From NCBI GenBank assembly GCA_024734555.1, contig JANPWX010000076.1:3933448-3997447 (forward strand): a stretch of DNA of 64,000 nucleotides, given 5' to 3'. Made by a program: the position numbers and the translations under genes. The stretch's first letter is position 1; each line of letters starts with the position of its first letter. The stretch comes from Trochalopteron elliotii (Eukaryota; Chordata; Aves; Passeriformes; Leiothrichidae). This document shows, one piece after another, positions 14,501 through 26,267 of this stretch. The notes under the pieces were generated by a model, which saw only the letters and a program-made list of their open reading frames with translations, was not told where the DNA came from and did no database searches.

Positions 14501-15290
14501 GAAGAGGCTTTAACTTATTATTATTCATTTTGTTGCCAGACAGAACATTATAAGTAGATCAAAAAAATTACGTAGAAAACAGAACTAGGTGGCAAAACAA
14601 TTAGCAGTGTTAAGCAAAGAAATGCAAGCTTAAATTTGCCATTTATAAAACCAGTACCAGATAATACTCTTGACATTCCCAACTTGCTACATTTAAAATA
14701 TATATATAGCTATATTGTCCATAATTGTACAAAATACCTGATTTTGTTTGAAAGTACAGGGAAGTTTTCATTCTCACAATCAAGTCTACCTGATCCTAGA
14801 GCAGCTCAGTACACCAAAACATAGGATAATTCTAGATAACATGATTCAGTGTCACACCAACAGTACTTAAGCTAAAGCTCCAGGCTAAGTAACCTAGTTC
14901 CTACTGAAAGATGGATAATCTTTTTTTTTGTGTTAACCGGTGAATAGTATGTAATCCCAGGGAGGAAATGCATTCATAACAGATACTGTACAGGTACACT
15001 AGAAGTTGCAGAATATGTTCTGTTTATATTACTGGCCTAGATGTCTGAAATGCTTGATTTAATTTTTTACTGTAATGCTTGTGTGATTTCCAATAAGTTA
15101 TTCACTGATTTTTCTGTCACTGCTCTTTATACATAAAATGGAGTAGTTATTCATAGCTATAATTATCTCTAGTATAGAAAATGCTTCTCTTCCTTACACC
15201 CCTATAACAGTACTTTCTGTATTTCCTACAACTGTATGAAATCTCTAGAACAATTACTGCTTCCACTTTACCTAAGTACCACTCAGGGAA
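11563..15290. other. Non-genic stretch, one 96-codon minus-strand frame
   Basis: I found no supported gene. The longest frame is on the minus strand at 12766-13056 (96 codons). Its translation has ordinary-looking composition but no motif I recognise. It has no in-frame continuation into another exon, and the surrounding DNA is AT-rich. A pyrimidine-rich patch lies at about 13850-14010. I see no transposon I can name. Confidence 0.55.
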
Positions 15291-15299
15291 GAATGAAGA

Positions 15300-15700
15300 G
15301 TGCAGGCAGAGGGGGACTGTAGTCAATCTGTTAACACTACTCTCCAATGTTCTGTTCATGCTTTTCCCATTGTGCAGTGTGAGGTTCCACAGGCCACAGT
15401 CCCTTCAGCAGATGTACACATGCTGCAGTGTGTGGTCATCCACAGGCTGCAGAGTGGATATCTGCCAACCATGGTCTCTTCCATGGGCTGCAAGGGAGTC
15501 TCTCCTCCCTCACTTGGAGCATCTCCTCCCCTCCTTCTTCCCTCCCCTCAGTGTACCCTCTGCTGTTTCTTTTTGTTCTCTCCTCCTCCCTCAGTGGTGT
15601 TTTCTCCCCTTTCTTCAATTGATTTTCCCCAAGGCACCCCCACCTTGGTGTCCAGGCTCAGCAGTGCCCTGCAGTGAGTAGGCTGGAGCTGGAAATTGTC
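15300..15700 (-). mobile_element. ERVL-type LTR fragment, first of a back-to-back pair
   Basis: The plus strand carries phrases that also occur in the more complete LTR at 48.1-49.15 kb. These include 'ggatatctgcc', 'ccatgggctgcaagggag', 'tcacttggagcatctcc' and the following pyrimidine-rich 'ctcctcccctccttcttcc'. In this family those phrases lie on the antisense strand of the LTR, so LTR sense here is minus. The piece covers the middle and sense-5' part of the LTR and lacks both clean termini. Open frames across it on both strands (up to 125 codons) are by-products of its low-complexity composition and are not genes. Confidence 0.7.
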
Positions 15701-16153
15701 TGTGTGGGTAACTGCTGAAAGAAATGTGGCCCATGGAGAGACCATGTTGGAGAGGGGGAAAAGCATGAAAATAAGCAGTATTAGAGATGACGTGTTGTGG
15801 ACTGTCCACAATCCTCTCTTCCCCCTCCCTCTGCACTGCTTGGGGTGGAAGAAGTGGTAGAGTCATCAATGAAATTGTGAAGTTAAGCCAGGGAAAAGGT
15901 GTGCTGAGGGGAGAGTGGTTTAGACATTTTTTTTCTTACCATCCAACTATATTCTAACTGAAAATAATTTAGATCAGTTTTCTCAAACTGAGCCTGTTTT
16001 GGCCCATGTTGGTACTTGATAAGTGATGTTCTGTCTTTACCTGAAGTCACAATATAATGCATCCTAGTTTTTCTTACCTCTTCTGTCCTGTTGAGTAGGG
16101 AAACTAAGAGTTGCTGGGCGGGGATCTGACAGCCAGCCAAAGTCAATTCATCA
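15701..16153 (+). mobile_element. ERVL-type LTR fragment, inverted relative to its neighbour
   Basis: This segment carries the complementary orientation of the same LTR family. It runs from a 'catgttggagaggggga' phrase through 'gtgaagttaagccaggga', an AT-rich section, 'actgagcctgttttggccc' and 'tgatgttctgtctttacct' to a terminus resembling 'cagccagccaaagtcaa' followed by a degraded CCACA-like end near 16153. It is therefore the sense 3' part of an LTR on the plus strand. It overlaps the family region also present in the fragment to its left, so the two form an imperfect inverted repeat. The junction near 15690-15740 is approximate. Confidence 0.65.
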
Positions 16154-16960
16154 AAAGAAAAAAAAAATTGAAAAAAAAATCTCTTTTACAGAAAAGTTCT
16201 AAGTATTAATAAGAACACATTTAACTTTTTTACATACATTTCCTGGAGTTTACCTCTCCTGTTGTTTGAGGTTTTTTAAATTACTCTACTTCTCTCTGGG
16301 GTGGTAATACTGACACTTTCCATCTGTTGGGGTAGGGAACAATGAGTCATCAGAATCCCTTTGCCCTTCACCAAGGATGACTAAGATGCTTGGTTTTATT
16401 TTTCCCTATCCAGGATCTAGGTTTTTCTTGACTGGTCAGCAAGTTCACATTATACTCAAATATGCTAGATATGTTGCAAATTATTCCCTATTTGTTCTCC
16501 TCACTACTCCTCAAACTGTTTTTGTCTACTTCCAGGTCTGAACTTCTCTAGCTGACTGCTGGTCAATTGTTTATAAGGATGGAGTTATGACCAATACCAA
16601 ACCTAAGAACCATGTATTAGCATCCCATGCCTGTACTCCCTTATGCTGCACCCTATTTTTCCACTTCTCTGGGCCTCTGCATATAAGAGGCATATATTTC
16701 TTCACATACTACATTATCAAGTTACAGTCATAAGTTTTTAAATTTATAAAGAACAACTGCTTGTTACTGTTATCTGTATAAAAACTATGGTGTATGACAT
16801 GGAGATAAGCAAAAGTAAAATCGCTTAGACACAGACTCCTGGTCACAAGAGAAGTTGCTGCTGCAGCAAAACCAGGTAAAATAAAAATTACAAACAGGTC
16901 AAGACAAGTTCAGAGTGAACTTCGCAAGCCTCAGTCCTGAGGTCCTCAAAGTCAGGACTA
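16154..16960. other. Spacer between LTR fragments, nothing recognised
   Basis: This is about 800 bp of AT-rich DNA between LTR fragments. I looked for endogenous-retrovirus gag or pol remnants that would make these fragments parts of one provirus and saw no convincing motif. It contains no supported gene. Confidence 0.5.
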
Positions 16961-16964
16961 AGCA

Positions 16965-17720
16965 TGTGGCTTGACTTCACTCATAATCTCTCTACCTCCT
17001 GTCCCTCAGCAGTGCAGGGAGATGGGGGAATGGGGCTTGTGGTGGGCTCATCACAAATCTCTGCTGGTCCTTCCTTTGCAGGGTGACAATTTGTCACACT
17101 CTTCCCCTGCTCCAGTGTGAGGTCCCTCCTGCAGGAGACATTCTTCCATAACTTCTACAACATGAGTCCTTTCCACAGGCTGCAGCTCTTCACAGATTGC
17201 TCCAGCATGGGATGCAGTACTTCACATGCAGACTGCTCTAGCATGAGTCCCCAGGGGGGTCACAAATCCTACCAGCAAACCTTATTTAGCATGGGCTTCC
17301 CATGTGGTCACGGCCTCTGTCAGACCTCCACCTGCTCTGGTCTGCAGCTCTCCAGGTGGATCTCTGCATCCCCTGGCTCTCCACGGGCTGCAGGGGCACA
17401 GCTGCCTCACCATGGGCTGCACCATGGGCTGCAGGGGAATCTCAGATCCAACACCTGGAGCACCTCTTGCCCCTCCTTCTGCTCTGACCTTGGGGTTTGC
17501 AGAGTTCTTGCTTTTGCATATTGTTGCTCCTTTCCTTTGACTTCTGCTGGTGTTGCAGCAGGGAATTTTTCCTCTTCTTGACTACGTTATCCATGATGCA
17601 TGTGGCCTTGGCCAGCAGCAGGTGAATCTAGTGCTGGCTGGCATTGGCTCTGTTGGACATGGGGAAAGCTTGTAGCAGCCTTTCACAGAGCCACCCCTGT
17701 TGCCTCCTCACTACCAAAAT
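16965..17720 (-). mobile_element. ERVL-type LTR, truncated at its sense 3' side
   Basis: The plus strand matches the antisense of the same LTR family as the 48.1 kb element. In order it shows 'tctctacctcctgtcc', a GGGGGAATGGGGCTTGTGG-like patch, 'ctcttcccctgctccag', repeated 'ctccagcatgggxx' modules, 'catgggctgcaggggaatctc', 'acctggagcacctcttgcccc' and 'gctggcattggctctg', and it ends near 'actaccaaaat'. About 300 bp of the family's other end (the TGTGGTGGGTTGA side) is missing. The repeated CTCCAGCATGGG/ACGGGCTGCAG modules are internal to the LTR and produce a 154-codon open frame (17117-17581) that should not be called a gene. Confidence 0.85.
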
Positions 17721-20620
17721 CATATGAAAAGGGGCATAACAAACCTATCTGAGCTGCACAACTGAAACTGAAACAGATACTGGATTTTTATCACTTTGAT
17801 ATACGTGATAACTGATTAGTCCAAAAAGCCCACACAACTACAAAAAGGAACATAATTATTTCTCAAAAAATACATTCTTATTTTTGTTCCATAGGAGCTG
17901 TATCTAGGGTTGTTAGCTTTTGATTGATTGTTCAGGTATTTGAACAAACCAATAAAATGACTATGCTTTTTATCTCATTAATGAGAGAGGACACAAGTGG
18001 AGAAAATAAAGTTTTTATTACCAAATGAATAGCACAGCAGGGTATGACTTGATAAATAGAACATTTCATTTTACCTCATGGGCCTTACTATCGCAGTCCA
18101 CATCTCCTGAGTAATTTAATTAACTCTGATGGTTGAACCAGTGCCAGTTTTAATACTCAACATTTTAATCAGCTAGGAAAATAAGTTATAACTGAGCAAC
18201 ACTTGAATAGCACTTCAGTGTGTAAAGGAATATGTTGCAGAGAATGATGCTTGTTAGCCTGGATGAATTAGAGAAATTGCTACCTCTGCTGGATGTAACT
18301 AGTTGGACATTAGGGGTTGTTGTTATTTCCCCTGCACCAGGCATTTGAATTTTGCTCCTTATAATCTAATCAGGTTTACTCTTCTGTTGACCTGGTCATC
18401 CTCCATCTGTATTAGTTTCCCACTATTTTCTTACTAAATGTTGACTTTATTGCTGCCATCCAGTGTAGGTATAGAATTGCAAGCACCACATTCATAGGTG
18501 TATATATGTCCACTGATGTGCACATTTATTACTTGCAATAATCCAGGTTTGTAAGTGCCACAATGGCAGAAGGAAAAGCACAGCACAAGAATGCCTACAC
18601 AACAGGAGACATTCTTCTGAAAGAATGGGGGGGGGTTTGTTATGTTTGCCTCATACTCTTAGTTTCCTACAACTTGAGTTCAGAGTGTCCACTATCCTTG
18701 CAGGGATAGGTTGTAGAAAGGTGATTTCATTTTTATCTGTTGAACATTTCCAGTTCCCACTGTGAGCCCAGCTGCTGGATGGAGACACTACAGAGAAGGT
18801 GGGGCAGGGTGTGTGTGGCTGAAGTTGATAGATCTCTTCCTAATTACAAGAAGTGGAAATAGCAACAGAACTAAGATACTGAAAGTCAGTGGACTTCCAG
18901 AAAATTAGTAGATTTTGGCTTTCTGTTCTCATCCATTCATTCAGCCCAATAATGGAAATTGTCATCAAAGTGGCCTAGAGCCTGTTTAATTTGGCATAAG
19001 CATTTTGCAAAAGACTGCCCTACTTTTCCTCCTGCTTGTTTTAGAGGATAATATGAAAAAAAAAAAAAAAGAAAAAGGAAAAAAAAGAATGAACAGTTCT
19101 TTTTCTCTTTCCAAGCAGGAAATGAACAGAATCAATTTGCACAGCTGCTTTCTACTTTATGTCTTAGTCAGTGCAAAAAAAGAGGAGGAATGGGTATGGA
19201 AAGTGGAAGAGAGAGTTTTTGTTCAAATTAAATTAAAGAGATTATGGTAAATCTATCTATATTTATAATGGGTAATTCATAGGTCCACACTAGCTATTTA
19301 ATGATTCCTACGGCAATTGGGATCAAGGTTTTCCTGATGGAAAGAATGAATTCTGGTCAGGTATTCATGTACTTGCTGTTAATTTTGACACATCTCACAT
19401 TTTAATCCTAAATATTTGCATTGACCAAATATTATTCACTCAATAAATGCTGTGATTTAATTCATAACTACTTTTAACAATTATTTTTTATGCATTGCAA
19501 AATTGTTGGAATTGCATGTTCGAGCACCTTTCTGACACCTGTAATGCCATGTTACATGTAATTCCTTTGTAAAAGACTATGCAACCTTAGTAACTAATTC
19601 TAGAGATGTATTAAAAGAAGTTTAAAATGTATGTCATATTCACAATAGGTGTTTCACAAACGTCCTCTTTGTGTAACATTGAAACTTCCACACCCATAGT
19701 AATTGTACTGTACTGTTGTGCTGGCACAATCCATTGTATATCTGTTCTGAATTTTCTCCTCCACTGCTTCCTCCTACCCTATTATTTGTCACTTTATTTA
19801 ATTTCTATGTTTGATACAGTGTCTATTGTTCTAATGGAAGGTTTCTAATAGCCTTCAGTGGGTGTTGGATTGCACTGTGGCCTTTGTGTCTGAACAAAAA
19901 TACATATGACAAGTTCATCTGTAAATCAGTTACTCCAGAAAAAATATTTCAAAACTTAAAATTAAAATACTTGTATTAGATGCATTAATGATCATACACT
20001 CCTTATTCAGTTGCTAACATATTAGTCAAAGAAAATACCTTTCTTTTTTCAGTGTTTGCTTTGCAATTTTCAATAAGGTTTTAAATATTTTTATATATTT
20101 ATTTGTTTGTCAGCACTTTTAAGGACACATTTAGTAGGAACTCTACTGTTGATTTAACTGTACTGAAATGCTTAACTTTAAAATCAGTCAGTTTCTTCGA
20201 GATATTGTATTATAGACATTATACCATTGCGCCTCATGGTCTGATGTTTAATACCCCAGAAATTATTATTAACTCATGTATATTATGGATTATCCAATTT
20301 TTCCAGCTTTTCTCTTGAAAATGTCATGTTTAGCTAAAGTATATGTCTTGGAAAAATCCATTTTGACAGAGAGAGAGCCCAACACTTTGAAAAGTTCTCC
20401 ATACTTTTAATCTATATTAAAAAAATACCTACATTCTTTTTGTAGTTGTTGTTTTGTTTTGGTAAGCATTCCTAGGTTGTTTTATGTCTTTCTCAAGGAA
20501 AATAAAAGGTCCTTTTGCACCTACACCTACTTATATTCTTGTAAAGATACTGATCATTGCAATTAACTTTGTCTTGGGTAGGCAGCAAGAATGCGTACCA
20601 GAAATACATTAACTACTCCA
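17721..20620. other. Non-genic stretch, nothing recognised
   Basis: The DNA is AT-rich with a poly-A run at about 19055-19070 and a G run near 18628. No gene or nameable repeat is supported. Open frames are 81 codons or shorter and compositionally AT-driven. Confidence 0.55.
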
Positions 20621-20633
20621 AAATAAGGCTTTT

Positions 20634-20658
20634 ATAAGGCTATATAATATAGCCTTAT
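20634..20658. repeat. 25-bp near-perfect palindrome
   Basis: Arm 20634-20645 (ATAAGGCTATAT) is the exact reverse complement of 20647-20658 (ATATAGCCTTAT), with a single central base. A further direct copy of TATAAGGC overlaps its right edge and another AAGGCTTTTATAAGGC phrase lies just upstream, so one motif is repeated three to four times in both orientations within about 50 bp. It could extrude as a cruciform. It has no terminator meaning in a vertebrate context. Confidence 0.9.
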
Positions 20659-21137
20659 ATAAGGCTAATAACTTTATCAAAACTGCTTAACAAAATTTAT
20701 TTCTTTCAAAGCCCTATTGACTCAATTTAGCACAACCCAAATCCCAGTATGTTTGGGTTTGTTGTTGGTTATTTATTTGTTTTAAACTATTTTCTAGAAT
20801 ATTGGGCTGTGTTTGAGCTGATCATCTGGTTGTCCTTTCATGGTACTTACTCAAAGATTAGGAGCTTTCCTGTACTGTAGATGCATTTTTGTTAAGATGC
20901 ATTAAAAACTGATCTTGATAGAGAGATGTTTGTGTAAATTACCAGGACTTGTCAATGGATAACTGCAACGCTTTTTCCCAAGTTAATGGTTGTCTTGAAA
21001 GTGCATCATTATATCTTAGATATTATGAGCAAGCAAACCAATAATACGTAATTGCTTTCTTGTGATCTCCATTCTGCTTTAATTATATCACTGTTGCTGT
21101 ATTTTTATTTTGTTGTGAACAATTTTTTTGCTGGAAA
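20659..21137. other. Non-genic stretch up to an assembly gap
   Basis: AT-rich sequence with no recognised element, ending at the run of N. The apparent long frames that cross the gap consist mostly of undetermined residues and carry no information. Confidence 0.6.
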
Positions 21138-21501
21138 NNNNNNNNNNNNNNNNNNNNNNNNNNNNNNNNNNNNNNNNNNNNNNNNNNNNNNNNNNNNNNN
21201 NNNNNNNNNNNNNNNNNNNNNNNNNNNNNNNNNNNNNNNNNNNNNNNNNNNNNNNNNNNNNNNNNNNNNNNNNNNNNNNNNNNNNNNNNNNNNNNNNNNN
21301 NNNNNNNNNNNNNNNNNNNNNNNNNNNNNNNNNNNNNNNNNNNNNNNNNNNNNNNNNNNNNNNNNNNNNNNNNNNNNNNNNNNNNNNNNNNNNNNNNNNN
21401 NNNNNNNNNNNNNNNNNNNNNNNNNNNNNNNNNNNNNNNNNNNNNNNNNNNNNNNNNNNNNNNNNNNNNNNNNNNNNNNNNNNNNNNNNNNNNNNNNNNN
21501 N
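21138..21501. other. Assembly gap, 364 N
   Basis: An undetermined run of exactly 364 N. The size is not a round default, so it may be an estimated scaffold gap. Flanking sequence is AT-rich with a T run just to the left. Confidence 1.
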
Positions 21502-23278
21502 CTTGGCTATCAAGATTTTGAAATACACATTCACTTGTCTAACCATAACTATAAAAAGACATGTAATTGGGAAGGTTTTTTCAAATTAATATAGAGATAG
21601 GAGATGTTTTCTTTAGATGTATTAAAATGGAAAATTTCTTGGTGTCTCCTCGCAAAACCCTCAATACTAGTAACCATCATGAAAATGACCTTAGATACTC
21701 AAAATATTTGTCCAGAATGACAAAAGTCATTCTGCAACTAAAGTCTACGTAAGATGTTCTAGACTGTTCTAGTTTAATGGTACAAAATGCTTGAGCTAGA
21801 CAACTTAACAAGACTTTTCAGATGCTAAATCCTCAGAAATTACTGAGAATGAGAATGATCAGTAAACAACCATTATTCTCTCTCTTTCCCTCTCTCATAA
21901 ATAATTGAAGTCAGTAAAGCCTAAATTGGTGGAAGACAATAGAAAACATGATAACAAAGATAGAAAAATACTTCAAACAAAGACAGCAAGATTTTTTTAT
22001 ATGGTAAGGGATGGAGTTTTAACATATATGGGTATAGACCAGCTGGTGATCACCTTTTTGTTAATAAAAGGTTAAATGAAACATCAGATCCATGAATCAC
22101 AAGTGAGAAAGTCACTTTAAACTGCTTATTGTACTGGCAATAGAGTCTTACTCTCTAAATTACATCTCCCAGGCAGAGACTTAGTTGTGTAAATACCTAG
22201 CAACAAATGCTTAGCAGGCACTGAGGCATCTGAAACACTTCAGGTGTTTAGTTCCCAAAGGAGTTAGAGGGTATAAATCAAGCTCTGCAGGAAGATCACT
22301 GCTCTACAGGGGTGGCATCTGGGGGTCAGGAAGGATAAAGCTAGTGCTCAGACGCCTCTGTGTTTTCTCTACTATTTTGCTTGTTCCTATTTAAACACTT
22401 CAGATGATGATTTCTCAGCTTGGATTATCAGCTATTGTAGAACTTCTGCAATTCAGTCTGATTTTACAGTCTCTGTGGTTTTGTTTTTTTTCCTATATTC
22501 TTACATTTTACCTTTTCAGAATAAGTTTTATCATGTTGTCTGCCCTAGACTGGAATGCATTCAAAACAGTATAACCAATTGAAAAGACTTTTCATAACAG
22601 CTGAAGGAGCCAAACTCTGGAAAATATTGGTACTCCTTTGCCATATTAACTTCTGCACTTTGTAGGGGAAATTTTTACTTCCTGGTCTAAGCATATTTTC
22701 ATGTAGTTATGTGTCTCTGTGTCACAGCCAGATTCTGGTGAAATCTATTTCAACTTTTTCTTTCAGGCATGCAGGTAGTAATATTCCCTTTGACCTCAGA
22801 TTTTAGTTAGAGAACAGTGTACAAAACCAGGTCAGCTGGGATACTTTCAGTGATTTCACCTTTGTTTGGTCAAAAGGCTTTTGGTAGGCTGCAGCACAGC
22901 TCTTCTTTCATTTTTTTTGTTTTCTTCTGCTGTCTCCCTATAAAGTGTAATTTTCATTTAATTCAAAATGTTTAAACAAGTTCATACACAGAGAACCTAA
23001 GCAACATGTGGCATTTATCTAAATTATACAGAACAATGCTTCATTTTTCATGTATTCTAACTACTTTTTTTCCATGTTACCCAACTAACTCTACATATAT
23101 TGTGTAATAAAATGTCTTTAGTGGCCACCTTTAACTTATCCAGTATGCTGTGTTTCTACATCTATAAGAATTATCTTGAGTTTGTGCATGTTTTTTCCTG
23201 AACCACAAATTGTACATGAGGAATGGAAGATACAGCTCTAAAGAAAAAACAAACAAACAAGCAAACAAACAAAACATT
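21502..23278. other. Non-genic stretch, nothing recognised
   Basis: AT-rich sequence without a supported gene or repeat. It ends in a (CAAA)n-like tract at about 23249-23275, directly beside the solo LTR that follows. Confidence 0.55.
23249..23275. repeat. (CAAA)n short tandem repeat
   Basis: About six CAAA units, one of them changed to GCAAA, lie immediately left of the solo LTR. This is a simple A-rich repeat. It may have been the insertion target or a later expansion. Confidence 0.85.
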
Positions 23279-23281
23279 ACC

Positions 23282-23779
23282 TGTGCTGGTTTTGGCTAGG
23301 ATGGAGCTCATTTTCTTTATATCAGATTGTAAGGTGCTGCACTCTGGATGTGGGCTGAAAACTGTGTTGATAACACGGGGATGTTTTATCTGTTGCTGAG
23401 CAGTGCTCTCAAAGCATCAAGGCCTTTTCTGCTTCTCTTCTACACCCTACCAGTAAGGAGACTGGGGGTTATGCTCAGCTTATAAAGGTGGAGGAAAAAA
23501 AGGAAGAGGAGCACATTCAGAGTGATGGCAAGTAACTGCATGTGTAATAAAATCCTGCTTTCCTGAAAAATGGCTGCACTTCTGTCTGCCAATGAGAAGT
23601 CTCAATGTGATTTCTTTTTTTGATGTGATTAAGTGCACAGTTTTTGCTTTCCTTCTGAAATTTCTTGATTCATGAGTTTTCTCTCTTTTACCCTTCTGAT
23701 TCCCTCCCCCATCACACTGTGTGGGAATGAGCGAGTAGCCATGAGGGGCTTAGTTGCCTTCCAAAGTTAACCCACAACA
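23282..23779 (+). mobile_element. Complete solo LTR, ERVL-type, second family
   Basis: The element starts TGTGCTGGTTTTGGCTAGGA and ends in TTAACCCACAACA, so both ends have the TG...CA form. Its left part follows the avian ERVL-type LTR pattern 'ctggtttcagctgggatag ... gttgataacac ... gatgttt ... gttgctgagcagtg ... catcaaggcctttt'. Its right part follows 'cttgattcatgagtttt ... ccctcccccatcacactg ... gtgggaatgagcgagtag ... ttaacccacaaca'. The centre is diverged and partly deleted, giving about 500 bp. A candidate AATAAA lies near 23547. I see no clear 5-bp target duplication (TTACC on the left, TGATT on the right), which fits an old insertion. No internal retroviral region adjoins it. Confidence 0.85.
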
Positions 23780-24240
23780 TGATTTTAAGAAGATGGAGTG
23801 GGGTTCAAGCAATGCCAGTACTTTTGATTTATCTATTCAGGGCTTTAAGCAGAATTTTACAGAGAGTGAGAATAGGGGGAATAAACAGTTTCAGAAAAAC
23901 TCTGTGATGGATTTATTTTATATGTCCTAGTGCCAGTGGGTGGGGGAAAAAAACACCTTAAAGGAAGGGAGAAATCCAGAAGAAATCTGCTCTTTTCTGG
24001 AAGGGAAAAATAAACCTCATTTATTTAATGTCTGAGAAAAGTCTAGAAAATTTCTAAAGAAAAAATTAAATTACAGTTAATCTTTGTTTCGCCTTTCACA
24101 GAAATACACCATGTCTTTCCTCTGAGTTTTGTAGAAGCAGTACGAATGGTCTCATAGTTATCACAGTAATTGCCAGACTGTTGAATATAAGGTTTCAAGG
24201 CCCAGTTCCTGAGCCATAGACCAAATGGTTTACACTGGAT
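23780..24240. other. Short non-genic spacer
   Basis: No gene or repeat is recognised between the solo LTR and the reversed CR1 that follows. Confidence 0.55.
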
Positions 24241-24725
24241 ACTAGATCATGACTAAGGTACTTCCCTGGGCAGCCTCTTCCACTGCTTCACAAGAGAAAT
24301 CTGTGGAGACATCTTTTCTAAAATCAAATCTAAAGCTCCCCTGATGCAACTTGAGGCCATTTCTTCTCCTATCACTTGTTAATTGGGAGAAGAGACCCCC
24401 AACTGCCTACAACCTCCCTTCAGGCAGCTGTAGAGAACAATAAAGGTGCCCCTGACCCTCCTTTTCTCCAGGCTAAATCCCAGTTCCCTCAGCCACGCCC
24501 CACAAGACCTGTGCTCTGAACCCTTTCCCAGCTTTGTTACTCTTCTCTGGACTTGTTCCATCACCTCAACATCTTGGGCACTGAGGGGCCCAGAGCTGGA
24601 CATAGGAGGTGTGACCTTACCAGTGTCAAGTACAGAGGGACAATCCCTGCTGTGGTCCTGCCTGTCACACTGTTGCTGACACAGGCCAGGGTGCCATTGG
24701 CCTTCTTGGCTACCTGGCCACTTTG
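24241..24725 (-). mobile_element. CR1 LINE fragment, 3' tail missing
   Basis: Plus-strand phrases give the reversed CR1 in order: 'ccctgggcagcctcttcca', 'cttgaggccatttcttctcc', 'gggagaagaga', 'ctgtagagaacaataa', 'cccctgaccctccttttct', 'ccaggctaaa', 'gggcccagagctggacat', 'gtgaccttaccagtg' and 'ttggccttcttggctacctg'. This corresponds to the 3' part of ORF2 and adjoining 3' sequence of a CR1 on the minus strand. The terminal tail expected on the left is not present. The 74-codon minus-strand frame at 24379-24603 is part of the decayed ORF2 end. Confidence 0.93.
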
Positions 24726-26267
24726 CTTATGGTAATTTTTGTTCCTATGGTTTTTCAGTTCAAATTACTTGACACAGCATGAAAAGTGCATTGCAGGCCA
24801 CCAGAGCTGTTTTTATAGCATAATAAAATACATATCCTGGCTGTTCCCAGCTGGAGTTACAGGAGTAGTAGGGCAGCACTGTTGAAGGAAGGAACAATGA
24901 AACTAGCTCAGGCTAGTGCTAGCTCTTCCTTTTTATTTTTTCCCTTTTATCTCTTTTTATTTTTTTAAAGACCAAATACAGAAACATCACTAGTTCTTGT
25001 CTGTCAGAAAGCTAATTGTAATGATCTGTATGACAGCTGGGAGCAAGCTGACAATTAAGCAGGATGGACAGACAAGTGCTCAGTGCCTGAGTTTATTACC
25101 TGGTGAATGTAATTGTCACTGTAGACATCTACCATCTATCTCTAGATGATCTCTATACTGATCTACCTCTGTCAAAATCAGCCATGTGGCACCTGCCACC
25201 TCAATGGAACACATACCTGCAGAGGCAGAGGGGGGTATGCAGGCATCATTTCAAAAGTACATTTCCTGTATAAATACTCTTTTAATAAAATCTGAAACTA
25301 CAAGAATGTTGTAATTTAGTCTATACACACTGTACCTGTCATTATTCAATAGATTTGTACCTATTGATGTAAGATATGTCCAACTTAATCATCTGGAACT
25401 GCTGGTGCCAAGGTGCACTTTGCTGCCATGTGATTTCTGAAATGCAGAAACCTTTCCATACAGCTATCACTTAGCGACCTGCTTTGAAGTCCTTCCCATT
25501 AACCCCAAGGGCAACAGGGCTGGGAAATGTTTTAGGAGTTTTGTCTTTTTTTTCAGGTGGCTATCAGTGACAGCTTTAGATAGAAGAAATGTTCCCAGGA
25601 AAGCTTTTTCATTCAAGACCTCAATATTTTTTGTTTTTCCTTTAACAAAAAAATGCACTCTACAAGCAGCAGGCTATGTTTATTTATGCTATAGCACCCC
25701 TGGGCTGCACAGCCAGTGTCGCAAATTTATGCCACATGTGTAAGAGAACACGAGAATCTTCACTAACATTGTAACAAGAATTTTTCACTCAGAATGGCAA
25801 GTTTGATTAAAATGCGTACTATGACTGCATTTCACTGTTAGCTACTCATCTGTCATCAACTTTCACGCAAAAGGATGGAGAATCAGAGAAACAGACTTAA
25901 GCAGATTTGATCACACAGACTTTTAATGAAAGCACATTCATCTGTAGCAAGCTTTAAGTGGTAAGGAAACTGCTCAGTTTTATTGAAGCAAAATTCACAT
26001 GCCTCTCTGTGATGGTGAAGGTATAATAAACAAGGTTAGGTGAATTTTCCACATGCCAGAAGGACAAAACATATTTTAAAAACTCTGTTAATAATTATTC
26101 AACAATAATTTTAAAGTGTTAAATTAAATAACCCTAAAAAGGTAGTATTTCATCAGGGGAGGTTTTCTCTACTTACTGTAGAAGTTTTGCTGTATTTTTT
26201 TTGCAAATATGGGTATGATCACATGACTGATTGTGGTTGTATTTCCAAGGCTTAACAAACTACTGCC

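Noticed and set aside
15300..15677. 125-codon frame rich in Ser, Pro and Leu
   Set aside because: It is part of an LTR fragment, with equally long frames in other phases and on the other strand.
16154..16964. Internal region of an ERVL provirus between LTR fragments
   Set aside because: No gag or pol motif is visible and the flanking LTR fragments are neither complete nor in the same orientation.
17117..17581. 154-codon plus-strand frame
   Set aside because: It lies entirely within an ERVL-type LTR, antisense to it. The Cys- and Ser-rich repeats come from the LTR's repeated CTCCAGCATGGG/GGGCTGCAG modules.
20634..20658. Palindrome read as a rho-independent terminator
   Set aside because: The DNA is vertebrate, and bacterial termination signals do not apply.
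21052..21594. Three long frames (152-180 codons) on both strands
   Set aside because: They cross the 364-N gap and consist mostly of undetermined residues.
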